DNA from: Clostridiales bacterium
GTDB lineage: Bacteria > Bacillota > Clostridia > Oscillospirales > Oscillospiraceae
DNA: 22,523 bases
Assembly (NCBI GenBank): GCA_004555705.1
Contig: SFHI01000045.1
Span: 1 to 22,523, forward strand
Direction of reading: 5' to 3'
Below, in pieces: positions 8,273 to 15,005 of the stretch. The notes beneath the pieces were generated by a model, which was given only the letters and a program-made list of their open reading frames with translations, searched no databases and was not told the DNA's origin. Every line of letters starts with the position of its first letter. The stretch's first letter is position 1. Both the position numbers and the translations under genes were made by a program.

Positions 8273-9535
8273 TCAGCCTTCCTGGGGAGGATTGGGCTTT
8301 TTGCGGCGGTTGTTGGGTTTCCGGCGGCGCTTTTTAGCGGGGTCAGGGGATTCGCCTTCGGGCTTGGGCTGGCCGGGATTTTCCGGTGCGGTTTTGCCGG
8401 AATGATTGGGGCTGTCCGCGGCCTTGGGCTTGGGGGTGTCCCCGGCGGGCCTGGATTTGTCGACGGGTTTCTTTCTCCTGCGGGAGCGGCCGGGCTTTTC
8501 CACTGGCTTCTCCTGGGGCTTCTCGGGAAGCTCCTCCTTCACCATGGGCTCCTCCACCACGGCCTCCTCGCTGTAGCGGAAACGGATGGGCTCCAGAACC
8601 ATGGCGTCATCGCGGGCTTCCTGCCGCGGACGCTTTCCGGCCCCGGAGATGGGCGCCAGGTCCGCAGGAATGGGCGGATCGTTTTTCTTGGCCTTGCCGC
8701 TGCGCAGCACGGCGATGTCCGTATTGGCGAACTGGGAAATGGTGTCCGGGTTCTCCTCCATGCGGACCTTCACCCGCTGGCGCATCAGGTCCAGCTCCAC
8801 CACGGTGCCCCGTCCCTCAGGGGTGTCCACGAAGGAATCCATCTTGGGACTGGTGCGGATCAGGTCTTCGTAGGCGTCCTGCTCATATTTCAGGCAGCAC
8901 ATCAGCCGCCCGCAGGTACCGGAAATCTTGGTGGGATTCAGGCTGAGATTCTGGGTCTTGGCCATTTTGATGGACACGGGCTGGAAATCGTTCAGAAAGC
9001 TGGCACAGCAGAAGGGCCGGCCGCAGATACCCAGACCACCAACCATCTTGGCCTTGTCCCGGACGCCGATCTGGCGCAGCTCAATGCGGGTGTGGAATAC
9101 TCCGGCCAGATTCTTAACCAGCTCCCGGAAATCCACCCGCTCATCGGCGGTGAAGTAAAACAGAATCTTGCTGCCGTCAAAGGCACATTCCGCGCTGACC
9201 AGCTGCATATCCAGACCGTGTTCGGCAATTTTCTGCATACACACGTCATAGGCCCGCTTCTCCCGGGCCCGGTTGTCGGCCACGATTTTCAGGTCCTGCT
9301 GGCTGGCACGGCGGAGAATTTTCCGCAGAGGGGTGACGATCTCCTTCCGGCGGACGGTATGGTTGGCCCCGGCGCAGGTGCCGAACTCCGGCCCCCGGGC
9401 AGTGTCCATAATGACGGGGTCTCCGGGGGCGAACTGCATCCCGTTGGGATCAAAATAGTAAACCTTCTGCCCCGGGCGGAACTGAATGTCCACCACCTCC
9501 AGGGTTTCGGGCAGGTCGTTTGTGATTTCTTCCAT
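8273..9535 (-). CDS. ricT: PSP1 domain protein RicT (YaaT) with a long basic tail
   Basis: The 420-residue product has an AAAGGAG ribosome binding site before the ATG at 9535. Residues about 15-270 are a clear PSP1/RicT domain. Two cysteine clusters are visible: C171/C176/C177 (GICGRPFCC) and C208/C213/C214 (GTCGRLMCC). In Bacillus subtilis RicT works with RicA and RicF in a complex carrying iron-sulfur clusters that promotes mRNA processing by RNase Y and affects sporulation and competence; transfer of that role here is by homology. Residues about 275-420 form a low-complexity Lys/Arg/Pro-rich tail with KPRRRKK-like runs that could contact RNA or membrane. It lies downstream of holB as in many Firmicutes, but a class 1 repeat occupies the gap. 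Confidence 0.93.
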   Translation of the reverse strand: MEEITNDLPETLEVVDIQFRPGQKVYYFDPNGMQFAPGDPVIMDTARGPEFGTCAGANHTVRRKEIVTPLRKILRRASQQDLKIVADNRAREKRAYDVCMQKIAEHGLDMQLVSAECAFDGSKILFYFTADERVDFRELVKNLAGVFHTRIELRQIGVRDKAKMVGGLGICGRPFCCASFLNDFQPVSIKMAKTQNLSLNPTKISGTCGRLMCCLKYEQDAYEDLIRTSPKMDSFVDTPEGRGTVVELDLMRQRVKVRMEENPDTISQFANTDIAVLRSGKAKKNDPPIPADLAPISGAGKRPRQEARDDAMVLEPIRFRYSEEAVVEEPMVKEELPEKPQEKPVEKPGRSRRRKKPVDKSRPAGDTPKPKAADSPNHSGKTAPENPGQPKPEGESPDPAKKRRRKPNNRRKKPNPPQEG

Positions 9536-9590
9536 GAAAATGCTCCTTTATGATAACGGATAAAATCCGAGAATGGACGAATGAGGATGG

Positions 9591-9607
9591 GATCAATTGG
9601 TGTTCAG
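9591..9607 (+). repeat. Solo end-like fragment of the intergenic repeat
   Basis: GATCAATTGGTGTTCAG resembles the outer end of the elements; the copy at 7957 also begins GATCAATTGGTGTT. No matching right end pairs with it locally. It lies just upstream of ricT and left of the complete element at 9630. Confidence 0.5.
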
Positions 9608-9629
9608 GCTATCGGCAGTATTATGCTGC

Positions 9630-9794
9630 CCGACAAATTGGTGTTTGTAGGTGTGCACCACAAATTTCCTGTCATTGCGAGCCAGTGCGCACACTGGCGT
9701 GGCAATCCCCCGGTCGAAAGGAACCAGGTAACGGCGCGCTGGTTCGCAATGACAGGAAATATGCAGCGCACTCTTTCAAACACCAATTTGTCGG
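9630..9794 (-). repeat. Class 1 intergenic repeat, copy A (inverted and internally deleted)
   Basis: The termini are a perfect 18-base inverted repeat (9630-9647 and 9777-9794, beginning CCGACAAATTGG). The left arm has TCATTGCGA and the hairpin CCAGTGCGCACACTGG (9682-9697), then GGCAATCCCCCGG. The following GGAACCAGGTAACG is the reverse complement of a block normally found in the right half, so the copy lies in opposite orientation to copies B-E. The other arm is shortened to GCGCTGGTTCGCAATGACAG. It fills the gap between holB and ricT. Confidence 0.85.
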
Positions 9795-9810
9795 ACTGAT
9801 GAAATGATAC

Positions 9811-10755
9811 TTACCGCAATGCCCAGGCAAGGTAGCCGCAGATGGCGCCGGGGGAGACGTTGCCCTGGGCGTAGGTGACGGCTTTTTGCAGGGTCTGGAT
9901 GGCCCTGTAGATATCCGGGGCGCTGCGGCGGGCGGCAATCTCCCCGGAGAGGCTGGACAGCTCCCGGCGTCCGGTCAGGGCCTCCTCCAGAATCTCCAGC
10001 CAGCCGGAAAGCACGGGAATCAGGGCATCGCGCTTCCACTTCTCCATGGGAACCAGCAGATTTGTCAGACCCAGAGCGTCTCCCGCCGCGTAGGCGTGGA
10101 CAAAGACAGTGGTTTGGGGAGGAATGCTCTGCCCCTCCTCCAGAAGCTGTTTCGCCTGGCCGAGGAAGCCGCCGCTGCGGACGGCAGCCCGGCGAATATC
10201 CTCCCGGGACGCCTGGGGAAAGTCCTGGGAAAGTCTGGTTTCAAGCATTTCCCGGGGCAGGGCGGACAGCTTCAGCTCCCGGCACCGGGAGCGGACCGTG
10301 GGCAGCAGTTTTTCGGGACTCGCCGCCAACAGAAGAAACACCGCGTAGGCGGGAGGCTCCTCCAGAATCTTCAGCAGCGCGTTCTGCCCGGGCAGGCCCA
10401 TGTCCTGGGCCCGGGGGAACAGGTAGATTTTGTGGTCGGCTTCGTTGGGCTGGATGAACACATCCTCCCGGGAGCGCCGGATCACGTCCACGGATACGGT
10501 CTTGTGCTCCGGGTCGTCCACGGTGATGAAATCCGGGTGAAGCCCCTCCAGCACCTTCCGGCAGGGGTGGCAAACCCCGCAGGGCTTGTCCCGGCCCTGG
10601 CAGAGGATGGCCGCCGCCAGGAGCCTTGCCAGGGTGTGCTTGCCGGACCCCTCCGGCCCGGTGATCAGATAGCAGTGGGAGATATGCCCCGTCTGCAGGC
10701 TTCGGGCCAGGTCAATTTTCAGTTGCTCATTGCCCAAAAGCGCGTCAAAGGACAT
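9811..10755 (-). CDS. holB: DNA polymerase III delta-prime subunit (clamp loader)
   Basis: The product has 314 residues and is a subunit of the AAA+ clamp loader that places the sliding clamp on primed DNA. A Walker A motif (GPEGSGKHT, residues 33-41), four zinc-binding cysteines (C52, C59, C62, C65) and the SRC sensor motif (S156-C158) are visible. The LLKILEEPP motif is also typical. The start at 10755 is chosen because CGGAGG precedes it by 5 bases and the protein begins MSFDALLGNEQ, as expected for the family. A longer open frame upstream reads only through repeat DNA. ricT lies downstream, as in Bacillus-type genomes. Confidence 0.95.
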   Translation of the reverse strand: MSFDALLGNEQLKIDLARSLQTGHISHCYLITGPEGSGKHTLARLLAAAILCQGRDKPCGVCHPCRKVLEGLHPDFITVDDPEHKTVSVDVIRRSREDVFIQPNEADHKIYLFPRAQDMGLPGQNALLKILEEPPAYAVFLLLAASPEKLLPTVRSRCRELKLSALPREMLETRLSQDFPQASREDIRRAAVRSGGFLGQAKQLLEEGQSIPPQTTVFVHAYAAGDALGLTNLLVPMEKWKRDALIPVLSGWLEILEEALTGRRELSSLSGEIAARRSAPDIYRAIQTLQKAVTYAQGNVSPGAICGYLAWALR

Positions 10756-10772
10756 AGAAACCTCCGGTGTTT

Positions 10773-10810
10773 GAATTAACAATTGACAATTAGGGTATCC
10801 CTTCGGGATA
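10773..10810 (+). repeat. AATTGACAATT repeat with TTCG hairpin upstream of holB
   Basis: AATTAACAATTGACAATT is followed by AGGGTATCCCTTCGGGATA, where TATCCC and GGGATA pair around TTCG. A near-identical module lies before the GH38 start at 20,914-20,966. It forms the left outer shell of the class 2 element that follows. Confidence 0.75.
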
Positions 10811-10831
10811 AAACTGCGGTTATCAAATGTT

Positions 10832-10997
10832 CGAAAATTGGTGTTTGACGATTCGTTATCGTAGGGGCGGATATCATCCGCCCGCACCTTTCGTTTACAA
10901 AAGCACTGCGTTTTAACGGAAATGCTCAAAAATCTAAAGCGTTCGGGCGGCTGATAGCCGCCCCTACGGTGAAATCTCGCCAAACACCGATTCATCG
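10832..10997. repeat. Class 2 intergenic inverted-repeat element, second copy
   Basis: The outer ends are TCGAAAATTGGTGTTTG (10831-10847) and CAAACACCGATTCATCGA (10981-10998). Inner arms GTAGGGGCGGATATCATCC (from 10861) and CGGGCGGCTGATAGCCGCC (from 10944) are inverted and imperfect, and each is internally palindromic. The ends match class 1 copies while the core is unrelated to them. Confidence 0.82.
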
Positions 10998-11023
10998 AGC
11001 AGCTTCGTTCAACCGAAAAGCAC

Positions 11024-11050
11024 AATAATTGTCAATTCGGCGAAGCCGCC
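11024..11050 (-). repeat. AATTGTCAATT plus GGCGAAGCCGC module at the ppaC 3' end
   Basis: ATAATTGTCAATT is followed directly by CGGCGAAGCCGC and then the ppaC stop codon. On the coding strand, GGCG-GCTT-CGCC is a small hairpin right after the stop. The same module abuts the GH130 stop at 21,228-21,258. Confidence 0.7.
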
Positions 11051-12664
11051 TTAGCCCCACAGGGCGGAGAGCATGGGGATGACCTGCTTCTTTCGGCTCA
11101 TGACCCGGGGGAGGAACACGGTGTTGTCCTTGGGGGTGGCGCTGAAGGCCTGGTGTATGGTCTCGTCGTCGCCGATGTAGAGAATCTGGGAGCCCTCCAG
11201 CAGCACATCCGTCAGCATGAGAATCACCATGGACAGGTCCTTCTCCTTGGCGAGCTTCCGCATCAGCTCCAGGAACTCCTCCCGGCGCTGGAGCATACTG
11301 GGGCTGTCCACGCAGGTGATCTGCGCCACCGCCAGATCGTGGCCGGCGATGTGGAACTCCTTGTAATCCGCGAACAGAAGCTCCCGGGCGGTCTTGTTGC
11401 CCACGGAGGCGGAGAAAATCTCCTTGCCCAGCTCGTCCAGGGATACGTTGGCGATCCGGGCCATCCGCTCCGCCGTCCGGATATCCCGGGAGGTGCAGGT
11501 GGGGGACTTGAACATGACCGTGTCGGAGATAATGGCCGCGGCCATCATGCCCGCCATCTTTTCAGACGGCATCAGGCCCCGATCCTGGAACATACTGGCG
11601 ATGATGGTGTTGGTGGAGCCCACAGGCTCATTGCGGACGTAGATAGGGTTGGTGGTCTGGATGTCCGCCAGACGGTGGTGATCGATGATCTCCAGAATTT
11701 CCGCCTCCTCCAGCCCGGGCACGGACTGGGCGGCCTCGTTGTGGTCAACCAGAACCACCCGCTTGCGCCGGGGGCGGAGCAGATGGTACCGGGTCAGGAC
11801 ACCGGCCACCTTCTCGTTCTCGTCCAGGATGGGGTAGCAGTGCTCCCGGAATTTCAGCACCTGCTCCCGGACCTCGTCCAAGCGGTCCTCCAGGTGGAAG
11901 CACACCAGGTCCTGGGTCCGGCAGATCCGCTCCACCGGGGTGGACTGGAAGATCAGCCTTGCCGCCCGGTAGGCGTCGAAGGGGGTGGAGATGATGCAGG
12001 TGGTGGTGGGATAGCTGCGGAACTCGTCATCCAGCTCCGCCTGGCACAGCACCAGGCAGTTCACTTTCATGTCCAGAGCCCGCTTGATCATGTCCGGCTG
12101 GTGGCCGCAGAAAACAATACTCTTTTCCCGGTTGAACAGCAGGTTCTCCCGGCTCTGGGGCAGGGCAATGGCGATTTCGCCCTCAATGGTGTCGGTGTTC
12201 TCCCCGGCTTCGTTGAGAATTTTGCCCTCCAGCACGGAGAGCACGTTAAACAGCGGCACAGCCTCCAGAACGCCCAGGGTGACCAGGGCCATGTTATAGC
12301 TGGCCACGTCCTCCCTCGAGAGCATCCCGTAGAGGGTGCCGTCCTCGTTGGCCACGGGCAGGGCGGAGATATTCTTCTGCTCCTGCAGCACCTTCCAGGC
12401 CCGGCCCTCAGTGACCGCGCCGCTGAGGATGGGGGGCGTGTCGAAATCCAGGTCCCGGACCTGGGTGTACATATTGCTGATCCGCTTGGGAGGCTGGAAG
12501 CCGAACCGGTCAAGCACGATTTGGGTCTCGTCGGAGACATGGCCCAGGCAGGCCGCCTCGTATTCCCGGTCCCCCAGGGCGTTGCGCAGGGCCGCGTAGG
12601 CCATGGCCGCCACGATGGAGTCCGTGTCGGGGTTGCGGTGCCCGGTTACATAGATAGGGTCCAT
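11051..12664 (-). CDS. ppaC: Manganese-dependent family II inorganic pyrophosphatase with CBS and DRTGG domains
   Basis: The 537-residue product hydrolyses pyrophosphate to two phosphates in the cytoplasm. The N-terminal DHH-family motif GHRNPDTDS (residues 8-16), DHNE (D307) and DHH (328-330) supply metal ligands. The C-terminal DHHA2 domain has the SRKKQ substrate-binding motif. Between the first motif and DHNE is an inserted CBS-DRTGG-CBS regulatory unit (about residues 65-300), which in characterised relatives binds adenine nucleotides and tunes activity. Start 12664 is chosen because AAAGGGG precedes it and the family N-terminus MDPIYVTGH begins there. The -10 box at 12708-12713 lies inside the longer open frame and excludes earlier starts. 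Confidence 0.95.
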   Translation of the reverse strand: MDPIYVTGHRNPDTDSIVAAMAYAALRNALGDREYEAACLGHVSDETQIVLDRFGFQPPKRISNMYTQVRDLDFDTPPILSGAVTEGRAWKVLQEQKNISALPVANEDGTLYGMLSREDVASYNMALVTLGVLEAVPLFNVLSVLEGKILNEAGENTDTIEGEIAIALPQSRENLLFNREKSIVFCGHQPDMIKRALDMKVNCLVLCQAELDDEFRSYPTTTCIISTPFDAYRAARLIFQSTPVERICRTQDLVCFHLEDRLDEVREQVLKFREHCYPILDENEKVAGVLTRYHLLRPRRKRVVLVDHNEAAQSVPGLEEAEILEIIDHHRLADIQTTNPIYVRNEPVGSTNTIIASMFQDRGLMPSEKMAGMMAAAIISDTVMFKSPTCTSRDIRTAERMARIANVSLDELGKEIFSASVGNKTARELLFADYKEFHIAGHDLAVAQITCVDSPSMLQRREEFLELMRKLAKEKDLSMVILMLTDVLLEGSQILYIGDDETIHQAFSATPKDNTVFLPRVMSRKKQVIPMLSALWG

Positions 12665-12707
12665 GGGATTTCCCCTTTCTTCTGACAAATGCGCATAGAT
12701 ATAAGCT

Positions 12708-12736
12708 ATTATAGCCGGAAACCTCCCAAATAGCAA
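12708..12736 (-). promoter_or_regulatory. Promoter of ppaC
   Basis: On the minus strand TTGCTA (12731-12736) and a perfect TATAAT (12708-12713) are separated by 17 bases. The ppaC ATG lies about 43 bases downstream of the -10 box. Confidence 0.78.
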
Positions 12737-12740
12737 GAGC

Positions 12741-12769
12741 CCGCCGGGAAAAACTCAGCTTCCCGGCGG
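12741..12769. terminator. Terminator-like hairpin upstream of the ppaC promoter
   Basis: CCGCCGGGAA (12741-12750) pairs perfectly with TTCCCGGCGG (12760-12769) around nine bases. ATTTT follows on the plus strand; on the minus strand it is followed by the moderately T-rich start of the ppaC promoter. It probably insulates ppaC from transcription coming from the decarboxylase genes, but the working strand is uncertain. Confidence 0.5.
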
Positions 12770-12820
12770 ATTTTGGGTGGGGATGCGCTCCGGTAAATCA
12801 GCATTGTAAAACGCCAAAGC

Positions 12821-13069
12821 GATAAATTGTTGTTTGCAAGGTTGCGCTCAAAAAACGCTGTCATTGCGAGCCAGTGCGCACACTGGCGTGGCAATCCCCC
12901 GGTTAGAGGGGAAATGTACCGAATAGTGCCCGGAAGAATGAAAGTCGTTGCTATTTTTGGTGGTAATCGTTTCCTGGTTCCTTTCAACCGGGGGATTGCC
13001 ACACCAGTCTGCGGACTGGTTCGCAATGACAGCTAATCTGCAACACACACTTTCAAACACCAATTTATC
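12821..13069 (+). repeat. Class 1 intergenic repeat, copy B (full length)
   Basis: The termini GATAAATTGTTGTTTG and CAAACACCAATTTATC are inverted with one mismatch. The left hairpin is CCAGTGCGCACACTGG (12871-12886) and the right hairpin CCAGTCTGCGGACTGG (13004-13019). The arms TCATTGCGA...GGCAATCCCCCGG and CCGGGGGATTGCC...TCGCAATGACA are inverted copies. The centre carries the conserved blocks GGGAAATGTACCGAA and TTTTTGGTGGTAATCGTT. It lies between ppaC and the small OadG-like gene. Confidence 0.88.
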
Positions 13070-13083
13070 TTTCTCCCCGCAGG

Positions 13084-13194
13084 TTAAGTCAGCTTATTCA
13101 GCAGCTTTACGGCTCCGATGATAACCAGGGTCACCAGGAAGGTGCCGAGATACCCTTCCGCGCAGATGGGCAGCGCGGCGCGCAGCAGTTCCAT
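13084..13194 (-). CDS. OadG-related small sodium-pump subunit
   Basis: The product has 36 residues: a short amphipathic start and one membrane helix (GYLGTFLVTLVIIGAVKLL) ending in NKLT. AGGAGG lies 8-9 bases before the ATG at 13194, which supports a real start. The sequence resembles only the membrane helix of OadG/gamma subunits of sodium-translocating decarboxylases, which are normally about 80-120 residues with a Pro-rich soluble tail; that tail is missing. The beta subunit gene is next upstream, so it is probably a stabilising or anchoring subunit of the same pump. Assignment rests on pattern and context rather than extended similarity. Confidence 0.7.
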   Translation of the reverse strand: MELLRAALPICAEGYLGTFLVTLVIIGAVKLLNKLT

Positions 13195-13234
13195 AGGTTC
13201 ATTCCTCCTTATGATTGAAAAATCATGACGGGCA

Positions 13235-13474
13235 GACAAATTGGAGTTTGAGAGGGTGCGTTGCAAATTACCTGTCATTGCGAGCCAGTCCGCAGACTGG
13301 CGTGGCAATCCCCCGGTTAGTGGGGAAATGTATCGGCAATTGCCCTACAGAGCAGGAAAACGTTGCGATTTTTGGTGGTAATTGTCGCCTGGTTCCATTC
13401 ATCCGGGGGATTGCCACACCAGTGTGCGCACTGGCTCGCAATGACAGCGTTTCTTATACAAACACCGATTTGTG
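13235..13474 (+). repeat. Class 1 intergenic repeat, copy C
   Basis: The termini are GACAAATTGGAGTTTG and CAAACACCGATTTGTG. The left hairpin is CCAGTCCGCAGACTGG (13285-13300) and the right CCAGTGTGCGCACTGG (13419-13434): the two variable stem pairs are swapped relative to copy B. The central blocks are conserved. It occupies nearly the whole gap between oadB and its small partner gene. Confidence 0.88.
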
Positions 13475-13488
13475 GGCTTGCTTCCGCT

Positions 13489-14601
13489 CTACAGCGCGGA
13501 CTTAACCAGGGCGAGGATCAGGCCGCCGGCGATGACGGAGGCGATCTGGCCGGACACGTTGACCCCCACCGCGTGCATCAGCAGGAAATTCTGGTTGTCC
13601 TCCTGAAGCCCCATTTTGTGCACCACCCGGGCGGACATGGGAAAGGCGGAGATTCCCGCCGCGCCGATCATGGGATTGATTTTCTCCCGAAGGAACAGAT
13701 TCCATAGCTTTGCCAGCAGCACGCCCCCCACGGTGTCGAACACAAAGGCCACCAGCCCCAGGCCGATGATCATCAGGGTGTCCCATCGCAGAAATTCCTC
13801 CCAGCCCATCCGGGAGGCGATGGTCAGCCCCAGCAGAATGGTGATGAGATTGGCCAGCACATCCCGGGCGGTGGCCGTGAGATTATCCAGCACCCCGCAC
13901 TCCCGCAGCAGGTTCCCGAACATGAGAAAGCCGATCAGTGCCGCGGCCTCCGGGGCCACGATGCCAACGATCACCGTCACCAGAATGGGGAACAGAATCC
14001 GGGTAAGCCGGGACAGAGGTTTGCTCCGGCAGGTCATCCGGATGCGCCGCTCCGCCGGGGTGGTCAGGAGCCGGATAATGGGGGGCTGCACCATGGGCAC
14101 CAGGGCCATGTAGGAATAGGCGGCCACCATAATGGCGCCCAGGTACCGGCTGCCCAGCTGGGTGGCCACAAAAATGCTGGTGGGGCCGTCCGCCGCGCCG
14201 ATGATGGCGATGGAGGCCGCATCGGGAAGGGGAAAGCCCAGGGCGGAAGCCAACCCCAGGGTGAAGAATATGCCGAACTGGGCCGCGGCCCCAAAGAGCA
14301 TAAGTTTGGGATTCGTGAGCAATGGCTGAAAGTCGATCATGGCCCCGATGCCGATGAAGAGCAGCAGGGGGAACAGCTCCGCCCCGGCTATCCCCAAGTC
14401 AAAGAGGTGCTCCAGAACCAGCCGCACTCCGCCTCCTTCCGCAGCAGGCAGATTTCTGAGAATGGCCCCGAAGCCCATGGGCAGCAGCAGGGACGGCTCC
14501 ATTTTCCGGGCGATGGCGAGGTAAATCAGCCCCCCGCCCAGCAGCCACATGACCCCCTGGCCGGGGGTGATGCCGGTGATGGATCGCAGTATGATTTCCA
14601 A
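13489..14601 (-). CDS. oadB: Sodium-translocating decarboxylase subunit beta
   Basis: The product has 370 residues and is the integral membrane subunit that couples decarboxylation of carboxybiotin to sodium export (oxaloacetate, methylmalonyl-CoA or glutaconyl-CoA decarboxylase families; which one cannot be told here). The conserved GAADGPTSIF motif is present, with D138 corresponding by distance from the C-terminus to the essential Asp of OadB. The conserved VNVSGQIAS segment lies near the C-terminus. Many hydrophobic helices are evident. The start is a TTG at 14601: GGGGAGG lies 7 bases upstream, and the product then begins MEIILRSITGITPGQ. The longer frame upstream has no family-like residues. 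No carboxyltransferase or biotin carrier gene is in the window. Confidence 0.92.
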   Translation of the reverse strand: MEIILRSITGITPGQGVMWLLGGGLIYLAIARKMEPSLLLPMGFGAILRNLPAAEGGGVRLVLEHLFDLGIAGAELFPLLLFIGIGAMIDFQPLLTNPKLMLFGAAAQFGIFFTLGLASALGFPLPDAASIAIIGAADGPTSIFVATQLGSRYLGAIMVAAYSYMALVPMVQPPIIRLLTTPAERRIRMTCRSKPLSRLTRILFPILVTVIVGIVAPEAAALIGFLMFGNLLRECGVLDNLTATARDVLANLITILLGLTIASRMGWEEFLRWDTLMIIGLGLVAFVFDTVGGVLLAKLWNLFLREKINPMIGAAGISAFPMSARVVHKMGLQEDNQNFLLMHAVGVNVSGQIASVIAGGLILALVKSAL

Positions 14602-14664
14602 ATTGATTTCCTCCCCGTAAGATTCAGGGCCCGGCAGGGGAAATTCCCGGCCAGGCCCCCGTTT

Positions 14665-14691
14665 ATCATAACATGGGCAGGTAAAGAACAA
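14665..14691 (-). promoter_or_regulatory. Candidate promoter of oadB
   Basis: On the minus strand an extended -10, TGTTATGAT (14665-14673), is preceded after a 15-base spacer by a weak -35, TTGTTC (14686-14691). It lies about 65 bases upstream of the TTG start and just after a terminator hairpin. Confidence 0.42.
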
Positions 14692-14710
14692 ATGGGGTTT
14701 GTGTAAAACC

Positions 14711-14748
14711 TAAGTAAAATTCCCGGACGGAATACCCGCCCGGGAAGG
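14711..14748 (-). terminator. Intrinsic terminator downstream of the GH3 gene
   Basis: On the minus strand TTCCCGGGCGG pairs with CCGTCCGGGAA, including one G-U pair, around a five-base loop. TTTTACTT follows. It would end transcription coming through class 1 copy D before the oadB promoter. Confidence 0.72.
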
Positions 14749-14760
14749 TCAAGAGGATAT

Positions 14761-14980
14761 GGAAGTTTGTATTTGACGAATAAACGCTGTCATTGCGAAC
14801 CAGTCCGCAGACTGGTGTGGCAATCCCCCGGATAGAGGAGAAATGTGCCGAAAAGCACCCGGAAAAACGGGGATTATCACGATTCTTGGTGGTAATCGTT
14901 ACCTGGTTCCATGGGGCCGGGGGATTGCCACGACCAGTGTGCGCACTGGTCTCGCAATGACAGCGTTTACCCTACAAACA
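14761..14980 (+). repeat. Class 1 intergenic repeat, copy D (degenerate ends)
   Basis: The left hairpin is CCAGTCCGCAGACTGG (14800-14815) and the right CCAGTGTGCGCACTGG (14934-14949), with inverted arms TCATTGCGA and TCGCAATGACAG. The outer ends are worn: GTTTGTATTTGACG on the left and CAAACACCTTTTTTTC on the right. The conserved TTGGTGGTAATCGTTACC block is intact. Confidence 0.82.
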
Positions 14981-15005
14981 CCTTTTTTTCGCTCCGCGAA
15001 TGGGT

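Noticed and set aside
10756..11025. A 90-residue N-terminal extension of holB
   Set aside because: It translates repeat DNA. The start at 10755 has a strong CGGAGG and matches the normal delta-prime N-terminus.
12827..13063. Short frames encoding peptides such as VIASQCAHWRGNPP and RGIATPVCGLVRNDS
   Set aside because: These are translations of the class 1 repeats. The same peptides appear at each copy in various frames and on both strands, interrupted by indels, which is what non-coding repeats produce.
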